This document shows positions 1-6,962 of a stretch of DNA of 20,455 nucleotides, piece by piece; the stretch's first letter is position 1, and every line of letters begins with the position of its first letter. The stretch covers positions 1-20,455 of the forward strand of contig CAZHRW010000120.1 in NCBI GenBank assembly GCA_964535025.1. The letters run 5' to 3'. This DNA comes from JAAYZK01 sp964535025 (GTDB lineage: Bacteria > Planctomycetota > Phycisphaerae > SM23-33 > FEN-1343). Under the pieces are notes generated by a model. That model did not search any database. It was not told the DNA's origin and saw only the letters and a list, made by a program, of their open reading frames with translations. The position numbers and the translations under genes were made by a program.

Positions 1-2
1 CC

Positions 3-557
3 GACTTCTTCGGCACCGGCGGGACCGCCTCGCGGATCGTCTACGTGGTCGACGGCTCGGGCTCGATGGACAACGCCCTGGGCACGCCCGCCTCGCCCGG
101 GCCGGTCCGCCGGGAGCTGATCGACTCAATCCGTCGCCTGGGGCCCGCTCAGCAGTTCCAGGTGATCTTCTTCACCACCGAAGCCCCGAAGGCGTTTCCG
201 TCGAGGGGCCTCGTCGCCGCCACCGACGACGCCAAGCGCCGGGTCGCGGCGTTCCTGAACACCATCCGGCCCGACGTGGGGACCGACCCGATCCCCGCCC
301 TGCGGGCCGCGTTCGCCTCCCTGGCCCGCGCCGACCGCGGCGACGGCGAGAAGGTGCTCTACCTGCTGACCGACGACTTCGAACTGGACCACCGGCGCCT
401 GACCGAGACGCTGGGGCGATTGAACGCCACACGGTCCATCCGGGTGCACATCGTGCTGTGCGACGAGCTGCCCGCCGCCGCGCGGTCGGGCTCGTGGCTG
501 CGGGACCTGGCGGCCGAGCACGGCGGGCAGTTCCGCCGGGTGTCGGCCGACAGATAA
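3..557 (+). CDS. VWA-domain protein, C-terminal part (5' end outside window)
   Basis: The reading frame is open from the first complete codon at base 3, so the N-terminus lies outside the window; 184 residues are visible. The visible part is one von Willebrand factor A domain. A beta-strand (RIVYVVDGSGSMD) carries the metal-ion-dependent adhesion site motif DxSxS, with the Asp codon at base 51. It is followed by a GTDP segment that may supply the MIDAS Thr, and a later strand VLYLLTDDFE that may supply the third acidic position. No membrane segment is seen in this part. VWA domains with an intact MIDAS bind protein partners through a divalent metal. The stop lies 23 bp before the ExbB-like gene, so the protein probably works with the motor complex encoded downstream. 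The small-residue-rich segment before the first strand (FFGTGGTA) may be a linker after a membrane or low-complexity region. Domain call is firm; role is inferred from context. Confidence 0.85.
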   Translation, partial: DFFGTGGTASRIVYVVDGSGSMDNALGTPASPGPVRRELIDSIRRLGPAQQFQVIFFTTEAPKAFPSRGLVAATDDAKRRVAAFLNTIRPDVGTDPIPALRAAFASLARADRGDGEKVLYLLTDDFELDHRRLTETLGRLNATRSIRVHIVLCDELPAAARSGSWLRDLAAEHGGQFRRVSADR

Positions 558-569
558 GGGATGCCGGAC

Positions 570-575
570 GAGGAG
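570..575 (+). promoter_or_regulatory. ribosome binding site of the ExbB-like gene
   Basis: GAGGAG lies 5 bp before ATG 581. It decides the start, because an in-frame upstream GTG at 458 would overlap the VWA gene by about 100 bp and add an Arg-rich, non-signal-like N-terminus. Confidence 0.7.
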
Positions 576-580
576 ACTGC

Positions 581-1297
581 ATGCGACGAAGCCATCAACT
601 AGTCTGGACGATCGCGGTCGTGGGGGGGCTCGCGCGGACCGCCTGGGCCGCCGACGAGGCCGCGCGGACCATGTTCCAGCAGTTCATCTGGCCCGGTGGC
701 GGGGTGATCGGCCTGCTGCTGATTGTGATGAACGTGGTGACCTGGGCCCTGATCGTCGAGGCGTTCCTCGCGGTCCGCCGCGACACGATCTGCCCGGCGG
801 CGGTCCGCAAGGAGATCGCCGACCTGTTCACCCGCAAGGCCTACCGCGAGGCGATCGAGGTGACCGCCGTGGAGGGCAGCTTCCTGGCCTACGTCCTCCA
901 CACGGCTCTCACCGAAGCCGCCCACGGCTACGCGGCGATGGAGCGGGCGCTCGCCGAGGCGGTCGAGGAGCGGACGACGCGGCTGCTGCGGCGGATCGAG
1001 GTGCTCAACATCATCGGCAACGTCGCGCCGATGCTCGGGCTGATGGGCACCGTGCTGGGGATGATCCTGGCGTTCAACGCCATCGTCGCCGCCGGCGGCG
1101 TGCCCGACGCGCCGGCCCTGGCCGATTCGATCGGCATTGCGCTGGTGACGACGTTCTGGGGGCTGGTCGTGGCGGTGCCGGCCCTGGCGGCCTACTCGGT
1201 GATCCGCAACCGCATCGACGCCCTGGCCGCCGAAACCACCGTCGCCGCCGAGGAACTCATCAGCACCTTCCGACCGGCGGAAACGCAATCCGCCTGA
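581..1297 (+). CDS. exbB: MotA/TolQ/ExbB-family proton channel protein with N-terminal signal peptide
   Basis: This 238-residue protein belongs to the MotA/TolQ/ExbB proton-channel family. These are inner-membrane proteins that, with ExbD/TolR partners, turn the proton gradient into mechanical work in the envelope. A Sec-type signal peptide is predicted at residues 1-23 (ending AWA, then ADE). Hydrophobic segments follow at about 41-63, 143-171 and 181-207, as expected for three transmembrane helices. The segment NVAPMLGLMGTVLGM (147-161) is the family hallmark, and T157 and T190/T191 lie where channel-facing Thr residues occur. The start is ATG 581, with GAGGAG 5 bp upstream. Two exbD-like genes follow at 11 bp and then 1 bp, so the proteins are almost certainly made together. 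ExbB and TolQ cannot be told apart by sequence alone here; the symbol is a family label. Confidence 0.92.
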   Translation: MRRSHQLVWTIAVVGGLARTAWAADEAARTMFQQFIWPGGGVIGLLLIVMNVVTWALIVEAFLAVRRDTICPAAVRKEIADLFTRKAYREAIEVTAVEGSFLAYVLHTALTEAAHGYAAMERALAEAVEERTTRLLRRIEVLNIIGNVAPMLGLMGTVLGMILAFNAIVAAGGVPDAPALADSIGIALVTTFWGLVVAVPALAAYSVIRNRIDALAAETTVAAEELISTFRPAETQSA

Positions 1298-1308
1298 GCG
1301 AGCGACCG

Positions 1309-1812
1309 ATGCGCGTGCACGGCTACCGACGCCACCATCACACCGCCGGCGGGATCAACCTGACCGGGATGATCGACGTGACGTTCCAGTTGATCATCTT
1401 CTTCGTCCTGGCCGGCACCTTCGCGGCGGCCGAGCGGATGGACCTGACGCCGCCGACGCTCGAGGGAACCGAGCACGTGGCCGACCTGAAGTTGCCCCAC
1501 GCGATCGTCGTGCAGGTGGCGCCGTACCCGCCCGAGCGGATCGCCGACGCCGGCGCCCTGCGCGGGGCCGCGGCCGCCTGGCGGGTGGGGTCGACGGAAC
1601 TGGCCCCCGGCGACACCGCCGGCCTGCTGGCCGCCCTGGAACGCGCGCGGCAGACCTTCGAAGCCGCCGCCGGCGAGAAGGCCGTGCTGGAGGTGGAGGT
1701 CCGCGCCGATCACGCCATCCGCTACGCGGCGGTCGAGCGGGTGCTGGCCTGCATCGAGGGGGCCGGGTTCGGCCGCGTGCATTACGTGGCCATGGGCTCG
1801 GAGGTGCGCTGA
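1309..1812 (+). CDS. exbD: ExbD/TolR-family protein, first copy
   Basis: This is a 167-residue protein of the ExbD/TolR family. It has a short, basic, His-rich cytoplasmic N-terminus, then a single membrane helix at about residues 18-40 (GMIDVTFQLIIFFVLAGTF). D23 is the conserved membrane Asp that carries the proton in this family. The rest (about 45-167) should form the periplasmic domain, with the beta-strand/helix pattern seen in TolR and ExbD (for example AVLEVEVRADHAIRYAAVERVLACIEGAG split over two elements near the C-terminus). The gene starts 11 bp after the exbB-like stop and ends 1 bp before the next exbD-like gene. Its periplasmic domain is clearly different from that of the second copy, so the two may form a mixed dimer. 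ATG 1309 has only a weak purine-rich site upstream, consistent with translational coupling. Confidence 0.9.
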   Translation: MRVHGYRRHHHTAGGINLTGMIDVTFQLIIFFVLAGTFAAAERMDLTPPTLEGTEHVADLKLPHAIVVQVAPYPPERIADAGALRGAAAAWRVGSTELAPGDTAGLLAALERARQTFEAAAGEKAVLEVEVRADHAIRYAAVERVLACIEGAGFGRVHYVAMGSEVR

Positions 1813-1813
1813 C

Positions 1814-2302
1814 GTGGCCGCCGACCGCAGGCATCCCGACGTCGCCGACCGCCTCCGCGCGGCCCGCGGGGCCCGCCGTCGTCCGCGCGGGCGGCTCCAG
1901 CCGCCGCTGACGCCGATGATCGACGTGACGTTCCAACTGCTGCTGTTTTTCCTGCTGACGATGCGCTTCGCCCCGCCGGAGGGCCAGTTGCCGGCCGACC
2001 TGCCCCGCGCCGAGTCGTCGGCCGCGGCGGTCGCGCCGCTGGAGCCGGTCCGCGTGGATGTGGCGCGGACGGACGCGGGGCTGCGGATCGACATCAGTCG
2101 CTACCACCTGGCGGTCGACTCGTTCGCCGCGCTGCACGAGGCGCTGGTGGACCTCCGCGAGCGGTTCGGCTCGGGCGATCCGCCGGTGGTGATCGTTCCC
2201 GCCGCCGGGGCGACCTGGGCCGATGCGCTCAACGCCCACAACGAGGCCCGCCGGGCCGGGTTCGCCCACATCGCCTTCGGCCGCCGGACGGCCGAACCGT
2301 AG
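1814..2302 (+). CDS. exbD: ExbD/TolR-family protein, second copy
   Basis: This 162-residue protein is a second ExbD/TolR-type protein. It starts at GTG 1814, one base after the previous stop, with GAGGTG 7 bp upstream inside the preceding gene. It has an unusually long Arg-rich cytoplasmic tail (about residues 1-30). The membrane helix follows at about 31-52 (LTPMIDVTFQLLLFFLLTM), with D37 as the conserved proton-carrying Asp. The periplasmic domain (about 55-162) ends with a segment ALNAHNEARRAGFAHIAFG that parallels the last helix and strand of the first copy. Two ExbD genes side by side are common in planctomycete-type operons and suggest a heteromeric stator unit. Its stop codon TAG overlaps the AGGAG ribosome binding site of the next gene, which implies coupled translation. 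Confidence 0.9.
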   Translation: MAADRRHPDVADRLRAARGARRRPRGRLQPPLTPMIDVTFQLLLFFLLTMRFAPPEGQLPADLPRAESSAAAVAPLEPVRVDVARTDAGLRIDISRYHLAVDSFAALHEALVDLRERFGSGDPPVVIVPAAGATWADALNAHNEARRAGFAHIAFGRRTAEP

Positions 2303-2305
2303 GAG
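2301..2305 (+). promoter_or_regulatory. ribosome binding site overlapping the preceding stop codon
   Basis: AGGAG lies 7 bp before ATG 2313. Its first two bases are the last two of the TAG stop of the second exbD gene, so ribosomes ending there are placed at the next start. Confidence 0.6.
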
Positions 2306-2312
2306 CTGACGC

Positions 2313-4790
2313 ATGCTCTCCCGTCGTGGCATCCTGGCACTGATCGCGGCCTTGTGCCTGGCGCCGGCCGCCGGGGCCGCCGACGAGCTCGCCCGTCGCG
2401 AAGCGGCGCTCACCGAGCGGATCGCGCGTCGGGCCGGGGCGAGCGAATCGGACGAGATCGTGCGGTGGTACCTCGACCGCGTCGCCCTGGCGGCCCTGCC
2501 GGCCCTCCAGCGGGGTGCGGCGGCGGCGCATCGGGTGCGCTTCGACCTGGCCGACGCCGCCGACCGCCGACAACTGGCGGCGCTGGCGTCGAAGTCGCTG
2601 GCGGCGCTGGAGGAGCTGGTTCGCGAACTGGATGCGCGCCTCGCCGAGGCCCGGCGGGACGCCGACCAAATGATCGTCGGCCTGCCGGACAAGCTGGCGC
2701 CGGTGCGTGATGCGGCGGTCTACCGGCGGGCGTGGGTGCGGCTGTACCTGGCGCTGGTGCTGCCGGAGGCCCCGGGCGCGACGAGCCGTCCGGCCGCGGG
2801 CCTCGACGCGCGGCGCCGGCGGCTGCTGCTGGACGCCGCGGCCGACGCCGCCCCATTCGCCGAGACGTCCGCCGACCCCGACGTGAAGCGTGCCGCGGCC
2901 TTGCTGCGCGGCACGGCGCTGGGGCGGGCCGGGCAGGTCGACGCCGCCGAGGCCGTGCTCGAGCCGATCGTCGCCGACGACCAGGCCGGCGACCTGGCCG
3001 TCGAGGCGGCGTTCGAGCTGGCCAGAGCGGCGATCGATACGGGGCGGTGGGACGTGGCGTGGCGGCGCTGCGAGGCGTTCGTCCGCCGCTGCGAGCCGCG
3101 GGTGGCGCCCGACCGGGCGATCGCCGTGCGGCTCTACGGGGCGGTCCTGGTCGACCGGCTGGGCCGCCGCCGGGCGGCGGCGGCGTCCGATCCGGCCGAG
3201 AAGGCCGCCTGGACGGCCCGGGCCGACGGCGCCCTGGGCCAACTGCTGCTGGACCACCCCGACCACCTGCCGGCCCTGTCGGCGGCGCTGGCGGGCCCGT
3301 GGCGCGGCCGCGATGACCTCGACGCGCTGCCCACAGCGGTCCTGATCGCCCGCGGGGTGGCCGACGGGCCGGACGCGGCGATCGCCTGCCTGCCCGTCGT
3401 CGTCGCCCGCGACGATCGGGCCGCTCGCGTCTTCGCCGCCGAGTGCCTCTGGCGGCTGGCGGCGGCGCGGTACCGCCGGGGTGAGGCCGCCGGGGCCGAC
3501 GGGTGGCCCGACCGCTCGGCGGCGGCGGCGCGGTTCGCCCAGCTCGCCCGCGACCACGGCGACGACGCCCGCGCCGCCGACGCGGCTGCCAACGCCGCAC
3601 GGATCCTCCTGCGGCACATCGACACGCTCGACACCCAGCACCGCCGGGTCGACGCCGATCTGCGGCGGCGCTGTGCGGCGGCGCTCGAACGGCTCATCAC
3701 CCGCTGGCCGGCCCGCGGCGAGGCCATGGGCGCCGCGGTCGCCCTTGCGCGGCAGTACGAACGGCTTGGCGACCGCGGCCGTGCACTGGAGGTGTACGCG
3801 GGGGTGGAGTCGACCTCCGAGCACTACCTGGCCGCGCGCTACGGGGAACTGGCCCTGCGAAGCGACCGGCTGATCGGGTGCGGCGCGGCCGACGCGAAGG
3901 CCGAGGCCGAGGCGGTGGTGGCGGCACTGACCGACCTGGTCGAGCGGGCCGGCGAGCACGCCCGGGCGCAGCCGGACGCGCCCCAGCGGGATCGCATCGA
4001 GGCGCTGGCGGCGGCGGCGGATGTCCGCATCGCACGGCTGCTGGCCGACCCGCTGGGGCGGACGACGGCGGCGCTGGAGCGGTGCCGGCGGATCGTCGAA
4101 CGGTGGGACGGCCACGAGCCGGTGGTCACGGCCGCCGAGGCGCTGCGGATCGAGGTGCTGCTGGCCGACGGGCAGCTCGACGCCGCGACCGCCGCCCTGG
4201 ACCGGCTCCCCCCCGCCGCCCGCGGCCAGGCCGCCCGGCGGCAACTGGTCCTGGTGACCCTGGAGATCCGTAAACGCCTCGAAGACGCCGCAACGACCGA
4301 TGACGCCAGGACGGCGCTGGCCGAACGCTATCTCCGCCTGGCCGAGCGGGCCTGCCGCGCCACCGCCGAAAAGGATGGGGCGGCCGACTATCCGCTGGAG
4401 CAGATGCGAGCTGAAGCCCTGGTCGAAAACGGCCGACTCGAAGAAGCCGAGGGGCTGTTCGAGCGGCTCGCGGGGGCGCGGCCGGACGACGCGCGGAACC
4501 TCGAGGGCCTGGCGCGGTGTCACTGGCTGGCCGGACGGCATGCCGAGGCGATGGGGCTGTATGAACGGGTCCTGGCGGCCCTGGAGGCGGGCGAGCCGAC
4601 CGATTCGTGGTGGCGGGTGCAGTTGGCGCTGGCGCGGTGCGCCCGCGACGCCGCCGCCGGCGACGCCGACCGGCTCAGGCGGCTGGAGATCCGCCTGGCG
4701 CAACTGGAGGCGCAGGATCGAACCTTCGGCGGGTACCGGGCGCAGTTCCAGGACGTGCGGGCGAAGGCCCGCGGCGGCGAGGGAAAATGA
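2313..4790 (+). CDS. Secreted alpha-helical repeat (TPR-like) protein of the ExbB/ExbD operon
   Basis: This 825-residue protein begins with a clear Sec signal peptide (residues 1-22, hydrophobic core ILALIAALCLAPAAG, then AADE). It should therefore act in the periplasm or at the outer membrane. The rest is almost all alpha-helix, rich in Ala, Arg, Glu and Leu. Helix pairs with the TPR pattern of small-Gly-Ala-Tyr/Leu positions are visible at about 201-245, 478-520 and 700-757 (for example NGRLEEAEGLFERLAG followed by LARCHWLAGRHAEAMGLYERVL). TPR solenoids bind other proteins. As the last gene of the VWA-ExbB-ExbD-ExbD operon, 10 bp after the second exbD stop, it is a good candidate for the periplasmic scaffold that receives force from the motor. 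No enzyme motif was seen. The repeats are degenerate, so the exact number needs a profile search. Confidence 0.85.
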   Translation: MLSRRGILALIAALCLAPAAGAADELARREAALTERIARRAGASESDEIVRWYLDRVALAALPALQRGAAAAHRVRFDLADAADRRQLAALASKSLAALEELVRELDARLAEARRDADQMIVGLPDKLAPVRDAAVYRRAWVRLYLALVLPEAPGATSRPAAGLDARRRRLLLDAAADAAPFAETSADPDVKRAAALLRGTALGRAGQVDAAEAVLEPIVADDQAGDLAVEAAFELARAAIDTGRWDVAWRRCEAFVRRCEPRVAPDRAIAVRLYGAVLVDRLGRRRAAAASDPAEKAAWTARADGALGQLLLDHPDHLPALSAALAGPWRGRDDLDALPTAVLIARGVADGPDAAIACLPVVVARDDRAARVFAAECLWRLAAARYRRGEAAGADGWPDRSAAAARFAQLARDHGDDARAADAAANAARILLRHIDTLDTQHRRVDADLRRRCAAALERLITRWPARGEAMGAAVALARQYERLGDRGRALEVYAGVESTSEHYLAARYGELALRSDRLIGCGAADAKAEAEAVVAALTDLVERAGEHARAQPDAPQRDRIEALAAAADVRIARLLADPLGRTTAALERCRRIVERWDGHEPVVTAAEALRIEVLLADGQLDAATAALDRLPPAARGQAARRQLVLVTLEIRKRLEDAATTDDARTALAERYLRLAERACRATAEKDGAADYPLEQMRAEALVENGRLEEAEGLFERLAGARPDDARNLEGLARCHWLAGRHAEAMGLYERVLAALEAGEPTDSWWRVQLALARCARDAAAGDADRLRRLEIRLAQLEAQDRTFGGYRAQFQDVRAKARGGEGK

Positions 4791-4805
4791 GCGCGGGCGG
4801 CAGAT

Positions 4806-4833
4806 TTGACAATCGACCGGCAGGCCTTATACT
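4806..4833 (+). promoter_or_regulatory. Sigma-70-type promoter of tRNA-Cys
   Basis: TTGACA at 4806-4811 is a perfect -35 box, and TATACT at 4828-4833 is a near-consensus -10 box. The spacer is 16 bp. The start of transcription should be near 4840, about 57 bp before the mature tRNA. The promoter lies just after the stop of the TPR-like gene. Confidence 0.85.
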
Positions 4834-4849
4834 TGACCACGCGGCTGGG

Positions 4850-4869
4850 GGCTGCCGGCGACGGCAGCC
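4850..4869 (+). other. Hairpin in the 5' leader of the tRNA-Cys transcript
   Basis: GGCTGCC (4850-4856) and GGCAGCC (4863-4869) form a perfect 7-bp GC-rich stem with a 6-nt loop, between the promoter and the mature tRNA. It would be in the leader removed by RNase P. It has no T-run and is not a terminator. Confidence 0.5.
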
Positions 4870-4896
4870 GTCCGGCCGTGACAACAACGCATTGAT

Positions 4897-4970
4897 GGCG
4901 GCATGGCGAAGTGGATTAACGCGGCGGATTGCAAATCCGTTATCCGTGGGTTCGAATCCCACTGCCGCCT
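4897..4970 (+). tRNA. tRNA-Cys: tRNA-Cys (anticodon GCA)
   Basis: This 74-nt gene folds into a full cloverleaf. The acceptor stem is GGCGGCA (4897-4903) with TGCCGCC (4963-4969), and the discriminator base is T4970, the U73 needed by cysteinyl-tRNA synthetase. The D arm has a 3-bp stem GCG/CGC with the GG pair in its loop. The anticodon stem-loop GCGGA-TTGCAAA-TCCGT has anticodon GCA at 4931-4933 and is the same as in E. coli tRNA-Cys. The variable loop is 5 nt, and the T arm is GTGGG-TTCGAAT-CCCAC. The 3' CCA is not encoded (the next bases are TTT), so it must be added by CCA-adding enzyme. It is a single tRNA with its own promoter. Confidence 0.97.
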
Positions 4971-5019
4971 TTTACTTTTGAGGGTCAACCCGCAAGGGGC
5001 TGTTCTGAACGGGGCGGAA

Positions 5020-5042
5020 CCATTCGGCAGGTGAGCGAATGG
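5020..5042. repeat. Inverted repeat upstream of the CX4CH protein gene
   Basis: CCATTCG (5020-5026) and CGAATGG (5036-5042) are perfect 7-bp inverted arms with a 9-nt spacer, ending 28 bp before ATG 5071. It could be an operator or a leader hairpin. It is the only clear signal in the 100 bp between the tRNA and this gene; the best promoter-like match, TTGAGG 4978-4983 with TGTTCT 5001-5006, is weak. Confidence 0.5.
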
Positions 5043-5070
5043 CGTTGGACTCGGCTGAAGGAGAACTGAG

Positions 5071-6234
5071 ATGAACCGCGTGATCCTCTCCGCCGTGACG
5101 GCGTCGCTGCTGATGGCCGGAACGTTACCGGTGCGGGCCCAGACGAAGCCGGCGACGCGACCCGACGACGGCCTCCCCGTGGCCGCCGAGACCGCCGGGA
5201 GCCGGCCGGCCCGCGATCCGGCATCGGTCGAGGCGCAATACGCCCGCCGGGCGGCCGACCTGGCCGCCGACGACGTCCGGGGCCACTACGACCTGGCCCG
5301 CTGGTGCGGCGAGCGGAAACGCTATCGCCGGGCGCGCGAGCACCTGCTGGCGGTGCTGCGGCTGAACAGCGAGCACGCCGAGGCACGGTTGATGCTCCAG
5401 CGGGTCGAAGCGCACCTGGCCGACCCGGCCGCCTCCCGCCCCGCGACCGAGCCCGGGACGCTGGCGGGCACGACGATCCCGCGGGACCACCTCGTCAGCG
5501 ACGAGGACATCCTCCGCATCCGCCTGGCGGAGCTGCGCAGCAAGGACCGGGTGGCCATCACCTTCCGCGACCGGGCCGACTACCGGTTCGTCGAGGCCAT
5601 GCACGGCTCGGGCCGGTTCGCCGACCGCCACTACGAGCAGGCCTTCATGGCCGCGACGCCGGTGGCCAAGGCGATCGAGATGCTCAACACGCCCCAGGCG
5701 ACCGACCTCCGCGACGATATCCTCGTGCGGACCAACCCGCGGTTCATGACGACCTTCAAGACGCGGATCTGGCCGATGCTCGCCGAGAGCTGCGCGTCGG
5801 CCGAGTGCCACGGCAGCGCCCACGGCAAGGGCGCCAGGCGGCTGCGTCTGTACAACGCCCGGTCGCAGGCCGACGAGCTGTATTTCACCAACTTCCTGCT
5901 GCTGGACGCCTTCGAGAGCAGTCGCGGCAGGATGATCGACCGGGCGCACCCCGCGCGGTCGCTGTTGCTGAAGTTCAGCCTGCCCGCCGACGACGCCCGG
6001 GCGGCGCACCCGGTGCCCATCGAGCCGATGTTCGGCTCCACCGACGACCGGCGGTACGAACTGATCGACGAGTGGATTCGCATGCTGGTGCACCCGCACC
6101 CGCAGTACGCCCTCGATGATCCCTTGCCGGGCCGGTCGGATCGGCCCCGGCTCGCCGCCGAGCCGCCGGCATCCGATGCCGACGAGGCGCCGGCGTCGGC
6201 CCCCGACGCCGCACCGGAGACGGCAAGGCCCTAG
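5071..6234 (+). CDS. Secreted protein with TPR-like helices and a CX4CH haem-binding motif (planctomycete cytochrome-like)
   Basis: This is a 387-residue exported protein. The signal peptide is residues 1-23 (cleavage after VRA). A short helical hairpin like one TPR unit lies at about 68-115 (HYDLARWCGERKRYRRAREH, then LLAVLRLNSEHAEARLML). The middle part (about 140-230) is unrecognised. A cytochrome-c-like region follows: C241-X4-C246-H247 (CASAECH), then about 85 residues ending in MFGSTDDRRYELIDEWI. This layout, a CH motif, then a HP segment, then a helix ending in WI, resembles planctomycete-type cytochrome c domains. The spacing of four residues between the cysteines, instead of two, is known in some multihaem cytochromes. 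The tail (about 350-387) is rich in Ala, Pro, Asp and Glu. The start has GAAGGAG upstream. The next gene begins 23 bp later. Covalent haem is probable but unproven; a redox or sensor role is inference. Confidence 0.75.
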   Translation: MNRVILSAVTASLLMAGTLPVRAQTKPATRPDDGLPVAAETAGSRPARDPASVEAQYARRAADLAADDVRGHYDLARWCGERKRYRRAREHLLAVLRLNSEHAEARLMLQRVEAHLADPAASRPATEPGTLAGTTIPRDHLVSDEDILRIRLAELRSKDRVAITFRDRADYRFVEAMHGSGRFADRHYEQAFMAATPVAKAIEMLNTPQATDLRDDILVRTNPRFMTTFKTRIWPMLAESCASAECHGSAHGKGARRLRLYNARSQADELYFTNFLLLDAFESSRGRMIDRAHPARSLLLKFSLPADDARAAHPVPIEPMFGSTDDRRYELIDEWIRMLVHPHPQYALDDPLPGRSDRPRLAAEPPASDADEAPASAPDAAPETARP

Positions 6235-6257
6235 GACCGCCGCTGGGAGAAGGATTC

Positions 6258-6962
6258 ATGCAGGTGTTGTACGTCGTCGTCCTGTCGGTAGGCCTGGGCG
6301 GGTGCATGCTCGTGCTGGCGGCCATGGCCGTGGCCCAGTGCCGCCGTCGCAGGCAACTGGTGCGGCTGGCGGATCGCTGCGGGCTTCGGTTCTCGTGGCG
6401 GGACCCGTTCGCCCTGCTCCAGCGGTACGGGGCCTGCCGCGTGATGCAGGCCGGCCACAGCGGGTATGTCGACGCGGTGCTCTACGGGCGGTACCGGGGG
6501 TGGAACGTGCGGATGTTCGATTTTCATTTCGAGGTCGGTCACGGCCCGCGGCGGCTGGTGCGTCGCGACTGCGTGATCGCCGCGGAATTGCCCGAGGCCG
6601 TCGCGCCGGTATTGGTCTGGCGGGCCGACCGGACCGAGGCGGCGGCGCCGTTGCCGTCGGCGCGCCGGTTGGAGGGCCCCTGGCACGGCAGCGGGGACGC
6701 GGCGCTGAGTCGGGCGATCTGCCGCGCGTGGGGTCGGCGGGAGCCCGGCGTGGTCGTCGAGTGCGTCGGCCGCCTGGCGTTGTTCGCCACCGGCGAGCGA
6801 CTGGACGGCGGCGACCGGTTCGCCCACCTCAACGCCGTGATCGACTGCCTGGAGCAACTCGTTGGCCTGGAGCATTGCATCAGCCCCGAGAGTATGTTAG
6901 AAAGGATGCCGACCGTGGAACCCCCTACGCCCACCAGGAGGTCGGACCAGTGCACAAAGTAG
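6258..6962 (+). CDS. Membrane-anchored protein of unknown function
   Basis: This is a 234-residue protein with one N-terminal membrane helix at about residues 3-27 (VLYVVVLSVGLGGCMLVLAA in the core), followed by a basic RRRR stop-transfer segment, so the rest should face the cytoplasm. The soluble part starts with a helix LVRLADRCGLRFSWRDPF and a beta-rich stretch with many aromatic residues (about 72-115: GYVDAVLYGRYRGWNV, then MFDFHFEVGHG). I do not recognise the family; the pattern of a membrane anchor plus a beta-sandwich-like domain occurs in many small uncharacterised bacterial proteins. The start ATG 6258 has GGGAGAAGG at 6245-6253. The last 13 bp overlap the start of the following lipoprotein gene, so the two are translationally coupled. 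Confidence 0.8.
   Translation: MQVLYVVVLSVGLGGCMLVLAAMAVAQCRRRRQLVRLADRCGLRFSWRDPFALLQRYGACRVMQAGHSGYVDAVLYGRYRGWNVRMFDFHFEVGHGPRRLVRRDCVIAAELPEAVAPVLVWRADRTEAAAPLPSARRLEGPWHGSGDAALSRAICRAWGRREPGVVVECVGRLALFATGERLDGGDRFAHLNAVIDCLEQLVGLEHCISPESMLERMPTVEPPTPTRRSDQCTK
6936..6941 (+). promoter_or_regulatory. ribosome binding site that fixes the GTG start of the lipoprotein
   Basis: AGGAGG is a perfect Shine-Dalgarno sequence 8 bp before GTG 6950. It supports this start over the in-frame ATG 6980, which would leave a signal peptide of only nine residues before the lipobox Cys. Confidence 0.75.

Noticed and set aside
458..580. Longer N-terminus of the ExbB-like protein from GTG 458
   Set aside because: It lies inside the VWA gene, is Arg/Ala-rich like a shadow frame, and ATG 581 has a ribosome site and a signal peptide.
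2229..4703. 824-residue open frame on the - strand
   Set aside because: It mirrors the TPR-like gene, has a composition typical of GC-rich shadow frames, and no domain or signal is seen.
581..4790. Zorya-type anti-phage system based on a MotA/ExbB-like motor
   Set aside because: The pair here is ExbB/ExbD-like with short ExbD proteins, and no helicase or nuclease gene of that system is present; the operon ends with a secreted repeat protein.
6116..6949. Longer N-terminus of the lipoprotein from base 6116
   Set aside because: This stretch overlaps two convincing genes in another frame and is Arg/Pro-rich; GTG 6950 gives a perfect lipoprotein signal after AGGAGG.
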